Origin: Thioalkalivibrio paradoxus ARh 1
GTDB taxonomy: Bacteria; Pseudomonadota; Gammaproteobacteria; Ectothiorhodospirales; Ectothiorhodospiraceae
Assembly (NCBI RefSeq): GCF_000227685.2
Contig: NZ_CP007029.1
Location: 2,702,501-2,766,500, forward strand
DNA: 64,000 nt
Direction: 5' to 3'
Below, piece after piece: positions 9,694-17,828 of the stretch. Positions within the stretch are counted from its first letter, which is position 1, and each line of letters opens with the position of its first letter. Position numbers and translations under genes: made by a program. The notes under the pieces are model-generated. The model was not told the origin of the DNA and searched no databases. It saw nothing but the letters and a program-made list of their open reading frames with translations.

Positions 9694-10206
9694 TCACTCA
9701 CGGAGGGAGACTCGCGAGCGCTCCCTCAGCGCCCGCGCCCTGACCTGTTCCATGTGTTCGATCAGGCCGTCAGTGGTCTCCTTCAGGAGTTCCAGTTCCT
9801 CAACCGAGAGGTCGTCCATGCGCTCGAGATTGTATTCGATCGTGTCGATGATCTGCCGCGCAGGCCGCTGCAGCGGACGCATGAAATAGGCAGTCACGGT
9901 CGCCACGATCGCGCCGAAGAACAGCACCGACCCGATCACGATCCAGACTGCCCCGATCAGCCGGCCCGCGGCGGTCACCGGCGCCTCGGCGATTCCAGCC
10001 GTCGAGAAGGCCGCGACTCCCCAATACAGCGCAGCCCCGAATGCATCGACGTGAGACGTTTCAGCCTGCCGTTCCGCCAGCAGCAGCCCTGCCGCAAACA
10101 GCAGCCAGAACCCCACCAGTGCCAGCACCATCACCAGGAACGGCGTATGGACCAGCACGTCTCTCACGAATCGCTGCAACCGCCAATGCCGTCGTTTCAC
10201 GTTCAC
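9694..10206 (-). CDS. Two-TM potassium-channel-like protein with degenerate selectivity filter
   Basis: A 170-residue membrane protein with the layout TM1 (about 22-44), pore loop, TM2 (about 82-108) and a cytoplasmic acidic helix that is probably coiled coil (about 115-165). The fold resembles the Ion_trans_2 family, but the filter position reads STAGIAE (residues 68-74) instead of the TVGYGD-like consensus, so K+ selectivity is doubtful. The GTG start at 10206 overlaps the stop of the alternative-frame tail of the upstream gene as GTGA, which suggests coupling to that secreted protein. It converges on the canonical channel with a 43-bp gap. It could be a nonselective channel or a regulatory subunit. 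Confidence 0.8.
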   Translation of the reverse strand: MNVKRRHWRLQRFVRDVLVHTPFLVMVLALVGFWLLFAAGLLLAERQAETSHVDAFGAALYWGVAAFSTAGIAEAPVTAAGRLIGAVWIVIGSVLFFGAIVATVTAYFMRPLQRPARQIIDTIEYNLERMDDLSVEELELLKETTDGLIEHMEQVRARALRERSRVSLRE

Positions 10207-10212
10207 GATCCC

Positions 10213-11355
10213 TCATCGCCGAGACACAACGCTGCCCTCCCGGGGTCCGCCCGCAGCGCGGACGCGAGAAACAGCCCCGTCGAGCCACCAGGCGGTGCAC
10301 CGATCGTTCCCGCCCGGATCGCCTGGTACGCGAATCCGGCGCAAAGCCCGAGGCCTCCGGCGCATTCCGCCCGAGAAATTGGCCGGGCGGACCACGGTCG
10401 CATCGACCGCGCGCCCCGCGATCTGGCCGCGGAGCCAGCGGACCACCTCACCCCAGTCGATCGGAGCTTCGGCCAGCGCCGGCAGCGACAGCAGCAGATG
10501 GTCACCGTCGGCATTCACCGTGACCCAGTGGCGGCCGGAGACCGCATCGGACTGCAGAGTCAGGTATTCCCACTGGATGGTATCACTGCGCCCGACGCTG
10601 GCTCGCAACGCCGCACCGAGCTGCTGCAGATCCGCCGCCACTGCCCGGCACAACGCTTCCTTGGCGGGACGGTCCGACAGATCGCCGAACTCGCAGCGAA
10701 GGCCGTCGACCGTGGCCCAGGCAGGGGGCCGATTCTGCGTCAAGACCCAGCTACCGGTCAGCGATGCCCCACGCCGCGCTTGCGAGGAAGCCGTTTGCGC
10801 CGCGGTGCCGCAGACGTGGCGGCGGCAGAATTCCTCCGCCAGCTGCGGTTCGAGCTGGAGCCCGGCATCGACACGGGGCCAGGCGACCCAAAACGGGCGG
10901 TCGTCGATCAGCAACACGATCCGATCGTGCCGATCCAGATACACCTCGACCCACTGCGCCACATACAGTGCCGCCTGCGCGATGCGCAACTCGCGGACAT
11001 AACCCGCGGTGGCCTGCCGCCAGCTTTCCAGTCTGCGCTGGGCGTCCGCACTGCGCGAACGGTCCTGTAGCGCGCGTTCGAGCTCGGCCTCGTAGGCACC
11101 GATCAGCGCGTCGACCACCAGCACCGCGAAATCGAGTCGGGCAGCGGGCGGCGCATCCGCCAGTTCCGCGGCGACAGCACCCAACGCGCCGGGATCGGAA
11201 TGCAGCTGCCGCGGCGCACCCGCCGCGCTCGTCGCGGCAATCGCCATCGCGACGGCGAGCCATGTCGCCCCATTACGGCAGCGAAAACCCCACACCCGCA
11301 CCCGACGCCGCGATGCTCCAAGCCGGATCTGCCACCATGCCTTGATTCGCATCAC
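10213..11355 (-). CDS. Hypothetical secreted protein, probably frameshifted near its 3' end
   Basis: A 380-residue ORF with no recognised family. A hydrophobic stretch ending ATSAAGAP (about residues 32-48) looks like a signal peptide behind an unusually long basic lead, so the true start may lie downstream of 11355. The mature part is helical and Ala/Arg-rich with several Trp and Cys. The last 45 or so residues are Arg/Gly/Pro-rich and look like an out-of-frame tail. A second frame covering 10514-10203 continues with a more natural sequence (LGLCAGFAYQAIRAGTIGAP) and ends in a GTGA overlap with the channel-like gene. A frameshift around 10360-10385 is therefore likely. It probably works with the downstream channel-like protein. 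Confidence 0.6.
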   Translation of the reverse strand: MMRIKAWWQIRLGASRRRVRVWGFRCRNGATWLAVAMAIAATSAAGAPRQLHSDPGALGAVAAELADAPPAARLDFAVLVVDALIGAYEAELERALQDRSRSADAQRRLESWRQATAGYVRELRIAQAALYVAQWVEVYLDRHDRIVLLIDDRPFWVAWPRVDAGLQLEPQLAEEFCRRHVCGTAAQTASSQARRGASLTGSWVLTQNRPPAWATVDGLRCEFGDLSDRPAKEALCRAVAADLQQLGAALRASVGRSDTIQWEYLTLQSDAVSGRHWVTVNADGDHLLLSLPALAEAPIDWGEVVRWLRGQIAGRAVDATVVRPANFSGGMRRRPRALRRIRVPGDPGGNDRCTAWWLDGAVSRVRAAGGPREGSVVSRR

Positions 11356-11871
11356 ACCCCTGGTTTACCTAGATCCGTAGGCCCCGCGAGCGCCACTGGA
11401 TCGGCCACACGCAGTGGAATGCCAGGGACCAGCGCGGAAGATTGTTCGCCAGTCTCCGAACCCATCCGCTATCGGCTCGCGGCGCTCGTGGCATCACCGG
11501 GTCTGTCCCATCACCGGCAGCCAACGCGGCGACACCGGCTCCAGTAAGACCCCGCTCGGCAGTGGACAAGTTCCCGGCACCGAAGCGATGGCGGGTGCAG
11601 CCGCCCCCTCTCAGGAAGCCCCCGAGACGTACAGCCGCTCCGCCGTCTTGTCCCTTGCCGCCGGCCCGATGAGCGCCCGCTGGCGGAGCGAGCTGGTGAT
11701 CCGTTTCGCGCATGGCCGACGGGTAGGCGCGGTTACCGGAACGGGAGCGGGCATGACGATGCGTTCGCCCCGCACGCCGACCATCGGTAACCCAAGCGCC
11801 ATTCAGGGCGCTTGATCCCGGCGCCGTCGATCCGTAAGGTGATGCTGTCCGATAGTCAAGAGGCCGACCCG
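11356..11871. other. Region without a supported gene
   Basis: About 500 bp upstream of both the leftward secreted-protein gene and the rightward small membrane protein. Short minus-strand ORFs (11369-11713, 11611-11802) lack a Shine-Dalgarno sequence, recognisable domains or natural composition. I see no RNA gene or repeat. It presumably contains divergent promoters. Confidence 0.4.
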
Positions 11872-12180
11872 ATGCGCGTGCTGAATCGATCCGAAACGCT
11901 CCGTCACGATCAGCCGTTGATGGTGAGTCTGCTGTTTGCGCTCACCGCCCTGGTGCTGACGCTGCAGAACCCGGACGCGTTGGACGCCCCTGTGCAGCTG
12001 GTGTCGGACCTGAACTTCCCCACACCGGCGCATGCGATGGAAATGCGTCCGCAGGGGCCGCCGCCCTGGATGGACGGCGATCAGATGCTCTCCGAAGAAG
12101 CCGAGGAGCTGCCCGTGCTCGGAATTCACGGGCGGGAAACGCCGGCTCCGGCGGAAATCCGGCAACGACCCGAGCGCTAA
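11872..12180 (+). CDS. Small hypothetical membrane-anchored protein
   Basis: A 102-residue protein of unknown function. One hydrophobic segment near the N terminus (LMVSLLFALTALVLTL, about residues 16-31) is followed by a Pro/Met/Glu-rich tail, so the tail is probably periplasmic and anchored by an uncleaved helix. The ATG at 11872 is preferred because AAGAGG lies 9 nt before it; the frame is open further upstream, with another ATG at 11842 that lacks good spacing. It converges on the 76-residue gene at 12401 across a 220-bp gap. No homology is recognised. Confidence 0.55.
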   Translation: MRVLNRSETLRHDQPLMVSLLFALTALVLTLQNPDALDAPVQLVSDLNFPTPAHAMEMRPQGPPPWMDGDQMLSEEAEELPVLGIHGRETPAPAEIRQRPER

Positions 12181-12400
12181 GACCCGCGCCCAACGAACGC
12201 GGCCCCGCCCGGCCGAAGGTGTTCGCGCCAGCGGGCCGCGTGTTACCCACCGATGCAGCAGCGGCCCGTGCCAGCGGGATCGCGCGCGATCGACTTTCCG
12301 GTCCGGCCGGCGTCGCTGAACCGCTGCACCACGACGCACCGGCCCGATCATCGGGTTGCGGCCCCGACCATGGCGAGCGCGTTCATGAGCCACGGGGCGC

Positions 12401-12631
12401 TCAGTCCAGATCTTCTTCCGAGTCGGGCGCCGAATGCGCGACCAGGTCTCCGCGCAGCGTGTGATACCAGACATTGGGCTCCGCGCGCAGCAGGTCGCCG
12501 AGTGCGTGGAGCTCCTGAATGGTCAGGTGGTGCATGACCGCCTTGGTACCGTCATCCAGCTTCAGGTGAACCGCCGCGCGACGCGGCTGGTTGTGAAAGT
12601 TGAGCGAATAGTCGTCGACCTTTTTCCACAT
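12401..12631 (-). CDS. Small conserved-looking hypothetical protein
   Basis: A 76-residue cytoplasmic protein with balanced composition (MWKKVDDYSLNFHNQPRR, then HLKLDDGTKAVMHHLTIQEL). It suggests a short beta-rich N half, a helix and an acidic C terminus ending SEEDLD. It has no signal or membrane segment. A good sigma-70 promoter (TTGAGA-17-TATACG) lies 54 nt upstream on the same strand, and GGAG sits 11 nt before the ATG. Promoter and codon composition make it likely real, but I do not recognise the family. Confidence 0.65.
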   Translation of the reverse strand: MWKKVDDYSLNFHNQPRRAAVHLKLDDGTKAVMHHLTIQELHALGDLLRAEPNVWYHTLRGDLVAHSAPDSEEDLD

Positions 12632-12684
12632 GCGCCAATGGCTCCGTCAGGGGCAGATCAGACCCGGGCTTCGCGATCTCCTTC

Positions 12685-12713
12685 CGTATAGCAAGGATCT
12701 GCCGGTTTCTCAA
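12685..12713 (-). promoter_or_regulatory. Predicted sigma-70 promoter of the 76-residue gene
   Basis: Read on the minus strand, TTGAGA (12713-12708), a 17-bp spacer and TATACG (12690-12685). Five of six and four of six matches at optimal spacing in an otherwise GC-rich region. It points to the gene starting at 12631. Confidence 0.55.
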
Positions 12714-12867
12714 AAAATATCCTGCGCTACGGGCCTGTTCGGGCACGGGGCCTCGTGCACCAGCCGGATCCTGCGACCTGGACGCGGCCGCGCCGACCAA
12801 CACGGCGCCATAGAGGCCGGCCACCGGCCTCCGGTACGCCTGGCCATTATGCAGAACGCGTTCGCCG

Positions 12868-12896
12868 TTTACCCTCCATTAGAATTTGATTATAAT
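12868..12896 (+). promoter_or_regulatory. Predicted strong sigma-70 promoter of the RlpA-like gene
   Basis: TTTACC at 12868-12873, a 17-bp spacer and a perfect TATAAT at 12891-12896, set in a local AT-rich patch. Transcription would start near 12903 and leave a leader of about 70 nt before the ATG at 12973. Confidence 0.65.
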
Positions 12897-12972
12897 TTTT
12901 CGAACATCGGGTCGCGAGTTCGTTCGTATTTCTCGCACCCGGACACTGAACCCACCGCGAGGAACGGCAATC

Positions 12973-13368
12973 ATGCGCAGATTCGCCCTTGCCGTCGGGG
13001 TGCTGGCGCTGGTGCTGCTGGCCTTCCCGCCGGATACCACCGCCAGCGTATCCACCGGGCATACCGAGGCTGGCATCGCATCGTATTACCACGACCGCTT
13101 CCAGGGCCGGAAGACCGCCAGTGGCGAGCGCTTCGACCAGCGCGAGTTCTCCGCGGCCCACAGGACGCTGCCCTTCGGAACCACCGTGCGCGTCACCCGC
13201 AAGGATACCGGTCAGAGCATCGTGGTACGCATCAATGACCGCGGCCCGTTTCGCAACGGCCGCATCATCGACCTGTCGCGCGAGGCCGCCCGGGAGCTGG
13301 GCATGCTCGAACGCGGGCTGGTGCGGGTCAGGATCGAGGTGATCCGGCCGCCGATCGGCAACGCATGA
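12973..13368 (+). CDS. RlpA-like secreted double-psi beta-barrel protein
   Basis: A 131-residue secreted protein. It has a signal peptide at about residues 1-26, then one RlpA-like double-psi beta-barrel domain with the family motifs GIASYYHDRFQGRKTASGE, HRTLPFGT, VRINDRGPF and DLSREAARELGM. RlpA proteins are septal lytic transglycosylases acting on peptidoglycan stripped of stem peptides. This protein lacks the SPOR domain and lipobox of full RlpA, so it is a short, probably soluble periplasmic relative and septal targeting is not expected. The ATG at 12973 follows a weak GGAA; a longer ORF from 12886 would start upstream of the predicted transcript start. It converges on the DUF2339 gene. 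Confidence 0.88.
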   Translation: MRRFALAVGVLALVLLAFPPDTTASVSTGHTEAGIASYYHDRFQGRKTASGERFDQREFSAAHRTLPFGTTVRVTRKDTGQSIVVRINDRGPFRNGRIIDLSREAARELGMLERGLVRVRIEVIRPPIGNA

Positions 13369-13442
13369 ACGCACAACGCTGCGTGTGGCGTCGACAATCT
13401 GCAAAGGCTTGCGGCCCCGCTGCCGTGTCGTAGCAGCAACGC

Positions 13443-16106
13443 CTATTCCGCGCTCGCCGGCCTTGCTACACCCTTCCGATCCAGGTACTGATGCACGAAG
13501 GCCAGCCCGAGTAGCGACAGCCCCAAGCCCATGAAGGACAGCGCGCGCAGCAGACCGGTCAGCCCGCCCATGTCGACGACGAAGATTTTCAGAACCACCG
13601 CCAGCAGCAGGACCATCCCGCCCCGATAGAGCGCCTTGCGGCGGCGCAGCGTGCCCACGAGCATGGCCGGCACCGCCATCGCGAGCCAGGCAACCGAATA
13701 GGTATAGAGTTCGCCGGCAAGAACCGCGTCGGCGAGATCGAGGCGCCCGTGCCAGAGATGCCGGATCTCCAGACTGACGAATACCCACAATGCCACGCCC
13801 GCCATCACCGCAAAGAACGGGCGCAGGTCCGGCTCGTAGTGCCGGGTCGCCAGCGCCCAGAGCACCACCGGCAGCCCATAGGCAACGAGCAGTAGATTGA
13901 GAACCGGCGTCGCCGAGATCGCCTCGGAACTGGCCGAGATCCACAGCGGATTCATCGCGGTCAGCAGCATCAGGTAGCTCGTCACCGCCAACAGCATCAG
14001 GATGCCCGCGGCATTGCGGTAGAGCAACGGGTACCGGGCACCGGCGGTGCTGCGCTGGTAATACAGCAGCGCGAGCGCGGCCCAGAGGCTCGTGTTCAGT
14101 GCCGCTTCCACGAAGTCGTAGCGGGCCGCGAAGACTGCGCCGTCGTAGAGCCAGTAGCGCATCGCGGTATGCAGGAACAGCACCAGCAGGTGCACCGAAC
14201 CGGCCCGCAACCAGGCCTTCAACCGCTCGCCGTCCGCCGGTAGCAGGCTGGCGACCCAGACCAGCGCGAGGCTGCCGCCATAGGTCCACAAGGTCCAGTG
14301 ACTGCCGGGACCGTAGTCGAGCAGCCAGGGGTTGAACGTCAATCGGAACAGAATCACCGCCAGCACCAGCTGCACCAACCAGTGCAGCTGCGGCACCCCG
14401 AAACGCCGGGTCAGCCAGGTCAGCGACAGCACCTGGATCGCCAATGCGAGTGTCAGCGTGGCCTGGTCGAAGACGATCACCGCCGCCAGCGAATAGGCCA
14501 GATGGCCCGCGGCGATCTGCCAGAAGGCGATGGCATCGGTCCGCCCCTCACGCAGGCGCTTACCGGCCAATCCACCCAGGGTTGCGCCGACGGCCAGGCT
14601 GACCGCACCCAGGATCCAATGGGACACGGCCCCGGGAACCAGCAGATGGGCCAGTGCCAAGGCCACCAGCGGCGCCAGAAACGCCAACGATGCCGCTGCC
14701 GTGGAGTCGCGGCGGACCGCCAGATGCCACGCGCCCGCGGCGCAGAACAGCACCCCCAGCAGCGCGAGCGACACCAGCACGCGACCCTGCTCGGCCGGAT
14801 CGATCGCGACCAAGCTCCAAAGCGCAGGTGGCGGGGACCAGACCACCTGACTCGCGATCAACCCTGCCGCGATCGTGAGCAGCGCCAGCCACGGAAAGGC
14901 CCGCAGGGTCTGGTTGTAGCGGCTGGCGACCAGCAACAGCGCCGGCAGCGGCAGCCAGATCCACGGGCCGAGCGCCCAGTGCGGATCCAGCGCCATGCTG
15001 TAGGCCTGGGCGAGCAGCAATGCCAGCAGCCCCGCGCGCGTGTAGCCATGACCGGACTCGTCCCGCCTCCACCAGTCGCGCCACGATCCGCCAGCGGCGG
15101 CCGGCACCGGACGGGTCAGTCGGTAATTCCCCCAGCGCAGTGCCAGCAGCCCCCAGGCGACTGCCCCCAGGTATGCACCGAGCCAGAGTTCCGTGTGCCC
15201 GCCCGCGTGCAGCGCGACCCACCACCAGAACATCGCGCCGGTCAGCGTGCCCCACCAGAGCCAGTCACGATACACATAGCGTGTCAGCACCAGACCGGCC
15301 ATGGTCACGATCAGGCTGTAGGCCAGCACCGGAAGCAACTGCTCCGCGTCACCCCCCAACAGGGCCGGCACCGCAAAGGCCCCGACGATTCCCAGCGCCG
15401 CGAGCATCGGTCCGTGCGGCAGTGCAAGGGCCATGGTTCCCAGCGACACCAGCGCCAGGAGTGCGAAGACTACGGCGGGCGGCCAGAGCTGATACAGGTG
15501 CAGCGCTGCGAGTATCGCCGCGTACAGTACCAGGCTCGCGCCTGCAGCCAGCGCCGCTACCGCATCGTAATGCCCCGCCAAACGCCGGCGCAGCCACTCG
15601 GCCAATGCATGCAGCCCCAGCCCGGTGAGGATCCCGAGCAACACGCGCGCGGTCGGGCCCAGGTAGCCCTGCTCGATCGAATAGCGGACCAGAAACACGC
15701 CGGCCAGGCCGACGCAAAGCCCCCCGAGCCAGACCATCCAGCTCGCGCGAATCCTTCTGACCAGACCTGCGATTCTGCCCGGACCGCGCCGCCGGCCGGT
15801 TGACACCGTCGCGGTCGTGGACGGGGGCGCCCCTGCCGGCAGCGCTTCGCGCGGCGCCGGGCCGCGGGCGGACATCGCCGAGGTTCCGGGCGAATCCACC
15901 GGCCCCGGATCCGGGATCGACCGCACCTCAGGTTCCGGTTCGGCATCGACCTCCGCTGCGGGTCTTAGCCGGCGCAGTTCCGCTTCCAGCCGTTCCACCC
16001 GCGCACGCAACCGCGGCAGTGCCAGGAAGCTGATCCAGCCGAGCACCGATCCTGCCAGCAGGCCCAGGAGCGCCAGCGTCGCCACCCACCCAAGCCATGC
16101 CGTCAT
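13443..16106 (-). CDS. DUF2339 polytopic membrane protein
   Basis: An 887-residue inner-membrane protein. It has an N-terminal helix, a short coiled coil (RARVERLEAELRRLRP), a Pro/Glu-rich linker at about 50-110, and then more than 20 predicted transmembrane helices to the C terminus, the architecture of the DUF2339 family. No catalytic motif is visible; the function of the family is unknown, and envelope roles have been suggested from context. It starts 28 nt after the DUF6489 gene, so the two are probably cotranscribed. The ORF has unusual length but no sign of fusion. Confidence 0.88.
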   Translation of the reverse strand: MTAWLGWVATLALLGLLAGSVLGWISFLALPRLRARVERLEAELRRLRPAAEVDAEPEPEVRSIPDPGPVDSPGTSAMSARGPAPREALPAGAPPSTTATVSTGRRRGPGRIAGLVRRIRASWMVWLGGLCVGLAGVFLVRYSIEQGYLGPTARVLLGILTGLGLHALAEWLRRRLAGHYDAVAALAAGASLVLYAAILAALHLYQLWPPAVVFALLALVSLGTMALALPHGPMLAALGIVGAFAVPALLGGDAEQLLPVLAYSLIVTMAGLVLTRYVYRDWLWWGTLTGAMFWWWVALHAGGHTELWLGAYLGAVAWGLLALRWGNYRLTRPVPAAAGGSWRDWWRRDESGHGYTRAGLLALLLAQAYSMALDPHWALGPWIWLPLPALLLVASRYNQTLRAFPWLALLTIAAGLIASQVVWSPPPALWSLVAIDPAEQGRVLVSLALLGVLFCAAGAWHLAVRRDSTAAASLAFLAPLVALALAHLLVPGAVSHWILGAVSLAVGATLGGLAGKRLREGRTDAIAFWQIAAGHLAYSLAAVIVFDQATLTLALAIQVLSLTWLTRRFGVPQLHWLVQLVLAVILFRLTFNPWLLDYGPGSHWTLWTYGGSLALVWVASLLPADGERLKAWLRAGSVHLLVLFLHTAMRYWLYDGAVFAARYDFVEAALNTSLWAALALLYYQRSTAGARYPLLYRNAAGILMLLAVTSYLMLLTAMNPLWISASSEAISATPVLNLLLVAYGLPVVLWALATRHYEPDLRPFFAVMAGVALWVFVSLEIRHLWHGRLDLADAVLAGELYTYSVAWLAMAVPAMLVGTLRRRKALYRGGMVLLLAVVLKIFVVDMGGLTGLLRALSFMGLGLSLLGLAFVHQYLDRKGVARPASAE

Positions 16107-16134
16107 CCATCATCTGCCTGTGGCAGGCACTGCT

Positions 16135-16392
16135 TCACTCGCGCCCGGAACCGGGTTCGCGGTCGCCTTTGGTCAATTGTGACCAGAAGAGCTTCTGCAT
16201 CTGTTCCAAACCCTGCATCTGCGCGGGCAGCCAGGTCCTGAACAGCGTCTCGGCGTCCGTTGCCTTCAGGTTGGCCAGCATTCGCTGTTCGATCTCGCGC
16301 ATGACCGCATCCTGCATGGGCTTGACCTCCGGCAGGCCGAGGAACTCGCGGGCTTCCTCGGGGGTGCAGTCGACGTCGATGGTGATCTTCAC
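16135..16392 (-). CDS. DUF6489-type small protein
   Basis: An 85-residue cytoplasmic protein beginning KITIDVDCTPEEAREFLGLP, the characteristic opening of this small uncharacterised family, followed by an amphipathic helical segment (QMQGLEQMQKLFWSQLTKG) that recalls phasin-like helices. It has no signal peptide. It precedes the DUF2339 gene by 28 nt on the same strand. Function is unknown; the family label rests on recall of the N-terminal motif. Confidence 0.8.
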   Translation of the reverse strand: MKITIDVDCTPEEAREFLGLPEVKPMQDAVMREIEQRMLANLKATDAETLFRTWLPAQMQGLEQMQKLFWSQLTKGDREPGSGRE

Positions 16393-16449
16393 GCTGCATC
16401 CTCCACTTCGTATTTGCGCCGGCGCAGGCCACGCCGTGCCATCGCTACG

Positions 16450-16649
16450 TTAACTACCATGGTGCCAGCCATCACCCGCGACAATGAAACCGGCGTAGGG
16501 CGGAAAAGGCCGAAGGCCGTCATCCGCCATTCCCACGCCGGGGTTGCCGCGGGCGCGCAGGGGCGCTCCGGAACGCCGCACGGCGGATGACGTTGCGCTC
16601 TTCCGCCCTACACGTCGCCCCGAGAGAAGCCGTGCGGTTTCACGTTAAC
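16450..16649. repeat. Foldback repeat element, copy A
   Basis: About 200 bp. The outer ends carry degenerate TTAAC-type termini. Inside are two inverted arms, GTAGGGCGGAAAAGGCCGAA with CATCCGCC on the left and GGCGGATGACG with CTTCCGCCCTAC on the right. It matches copies at 24046, 48209 and 49023 but has the most divergent left end. It contains no ORF and lies between the DUF6489 and FKBP genes. Confidence 0.75.
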
Positions 16650-16810
16650 GGCCATTGCGCGCGGGCGCCACCACCGCCGGGTAGCGAACGACGCTGCGTT
16701 TCTCCGTCCTCCCGGTGGCCGCGACGGCTGCGGCGGGCCCGTTCACGTCCGCGACCGCCCGACGCCACAGGCACCCGCCCGGGCCCGTGCCGCCCCTTGT
16801 CGGCTGCGGG

Positions 16811-17512
16811 TCAGTCCAGCACTTCCAGCAACTCGACTTCGAAGATCAGTGTGGATCCAGGCGGAATCGCCGGGCTCGGGCTGCTGTCACCGTAGGCAAG
16901 TTCGGCGGGCAGGTAGAACTTGTACCGGTCGCCTTCGGACATCAGTTGCACGCCCTCGGTCCAGCCCGGGATCACGCTGCCGAGCGGAAACTCGGCGGGC
17001 TGCCCGCGTTCGACCGAGCTGTCGAACACCTCGCCATCGATCCGGGTGCCGTGGTAGTGGACGCGTACCGTGTCCTGCGCACTCGGCGATCGGCCCGTGT
17101 CGGTGGACGACAGGATCTCGTACTGCAGCCCGGATTCCGTGACCTCCACGCCGTCACGTTCTGCGTTCTCGGCCAGGAAGACCCGGCCCTCCTCGCGCGC
17201 GGACTCGGCCTGCTCACGCTCCACCTGGCGCTGCTGCGCCATCTGTCGCTCGCCGAGCACCTCGATCGCGGCATCGAGGCGTTCCTGGGACACCTCGCTC
17301 TCGGCACCCTCGAACCCGGCCCTGACGCCCGCCAGCAACGCGTCGACGTCGAGTTCCAGGCCCTCGGTCTGCGCCAGCAGGTTGGTGGCAAAGCCATAGC
17401 CCAGTCCGTAGGAGGCGATCTCCTCGTCGGTTTCGAGTGGACCGGCGGAACAGGCCGTGGTGGCCAGGATCAGCACGGCCGCGGCTGCCGTGAAGCGCGG
17501 GGTTGCTTTCAT
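16811..17512 (-). CDS. FKBP-type peptidyl-prolyl cis-trans isomerase, lipoprotein
   Basis: A 233-residue protein with a lipobox (LATTACSAG; lipidated Cys about residue 21), so it is probably anchored in the outer or inner membrane facing the periplasm. Residues 25-125 form the helical FKBP N-terminal dimerisation region, with a Gln/Glu-rich helix. Residues 135-233 form the FKBP catalytic domain with VRVHYHGTRIDGEVFDSS, VIPGWTEGVQLM and YGDSSPSPAIPPGSTLIFEV. This is the Mip/FkpA layout; the role is catalysis of prolyl isomerisation in envelope protein folding. The ATG at 17512 is chosen because it starts the signal peptide and has GGGA upstream. Confidence 0.93.
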   Translation of the reverse strand: MKATPRFTAAAAVLILATTACSAGPLETDEEIASYGLGYGFATNLLAQTEGLELDVDALLAGVRAGFEGAESEVSQERLDAAIEVLGERQMAQQRQVEREQAESAREEGRVFLAENAERDGVEVTESGLQYEILSSTDTGRSPSAQDTVRVHYHGTRIDGEVFDSSVERGQPAEFPLGSVIPGWTEGVQLMSEGDRYKFYLPAELAYGDSSPSPAIPPGSTLIFEVELLEVLD

Positions 17513-17828
17513 GCGTACTTTCCCTTGGTAGCTGCATTGATCGACGCGGCGCCACACGATGGCGTCCGCCGCTGATGGGCAAACCGGAAGATGGGCAGGC
17601 CAGGCACGCGCCCAGGGCCCGCCCCCGGACCGCGCAGTGTAACGACCGACCCACCGGGCGGCCACCCCGAAGACTGTGAGCCGGGCCGCATTTCCAGGCG
17701 CGTGCGCGTTGCGGAGCTGCGTGCATGATCCGCATCCGGCGCCTCCCCGCGAGGCTCGATCCGCTTGCCGCCTGTGCCCGGTATCTCCGTCCGTCCGCGG
17801 GCATCGCAGGCGTCGGGGGCAAGCGCGT
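17513..17828. other. Intergenic region upstream of the FKBP gene
   Basis: 316 bp between the start of the FKBP gene and the stop of the rhodanese/MBL gene, both leftward. Minus-strand ORFs across it are GC shadows with Arg/Pro/Gly-rich translations. No promoter, hairpin or repeat is convincing. Confidence 0.4.

Noticed and set aside
11611-11802. A 63-codon minus-strand ORF (MALGLPMVGVRGERIVMP...)
   Set aside because: No Shine-Dalgarno sequence, no family, and it shares the region with another equally long shadow frame.
12847-14289. A 480-codon minus-strand ORF overlapping the RlpA-like and DUF2339 genes
   Set aside because: Low-complexity Arg/Gly/Ala translation, out of frame with the recognised DUF2339 gene and antisense to the RlpA-like gene.
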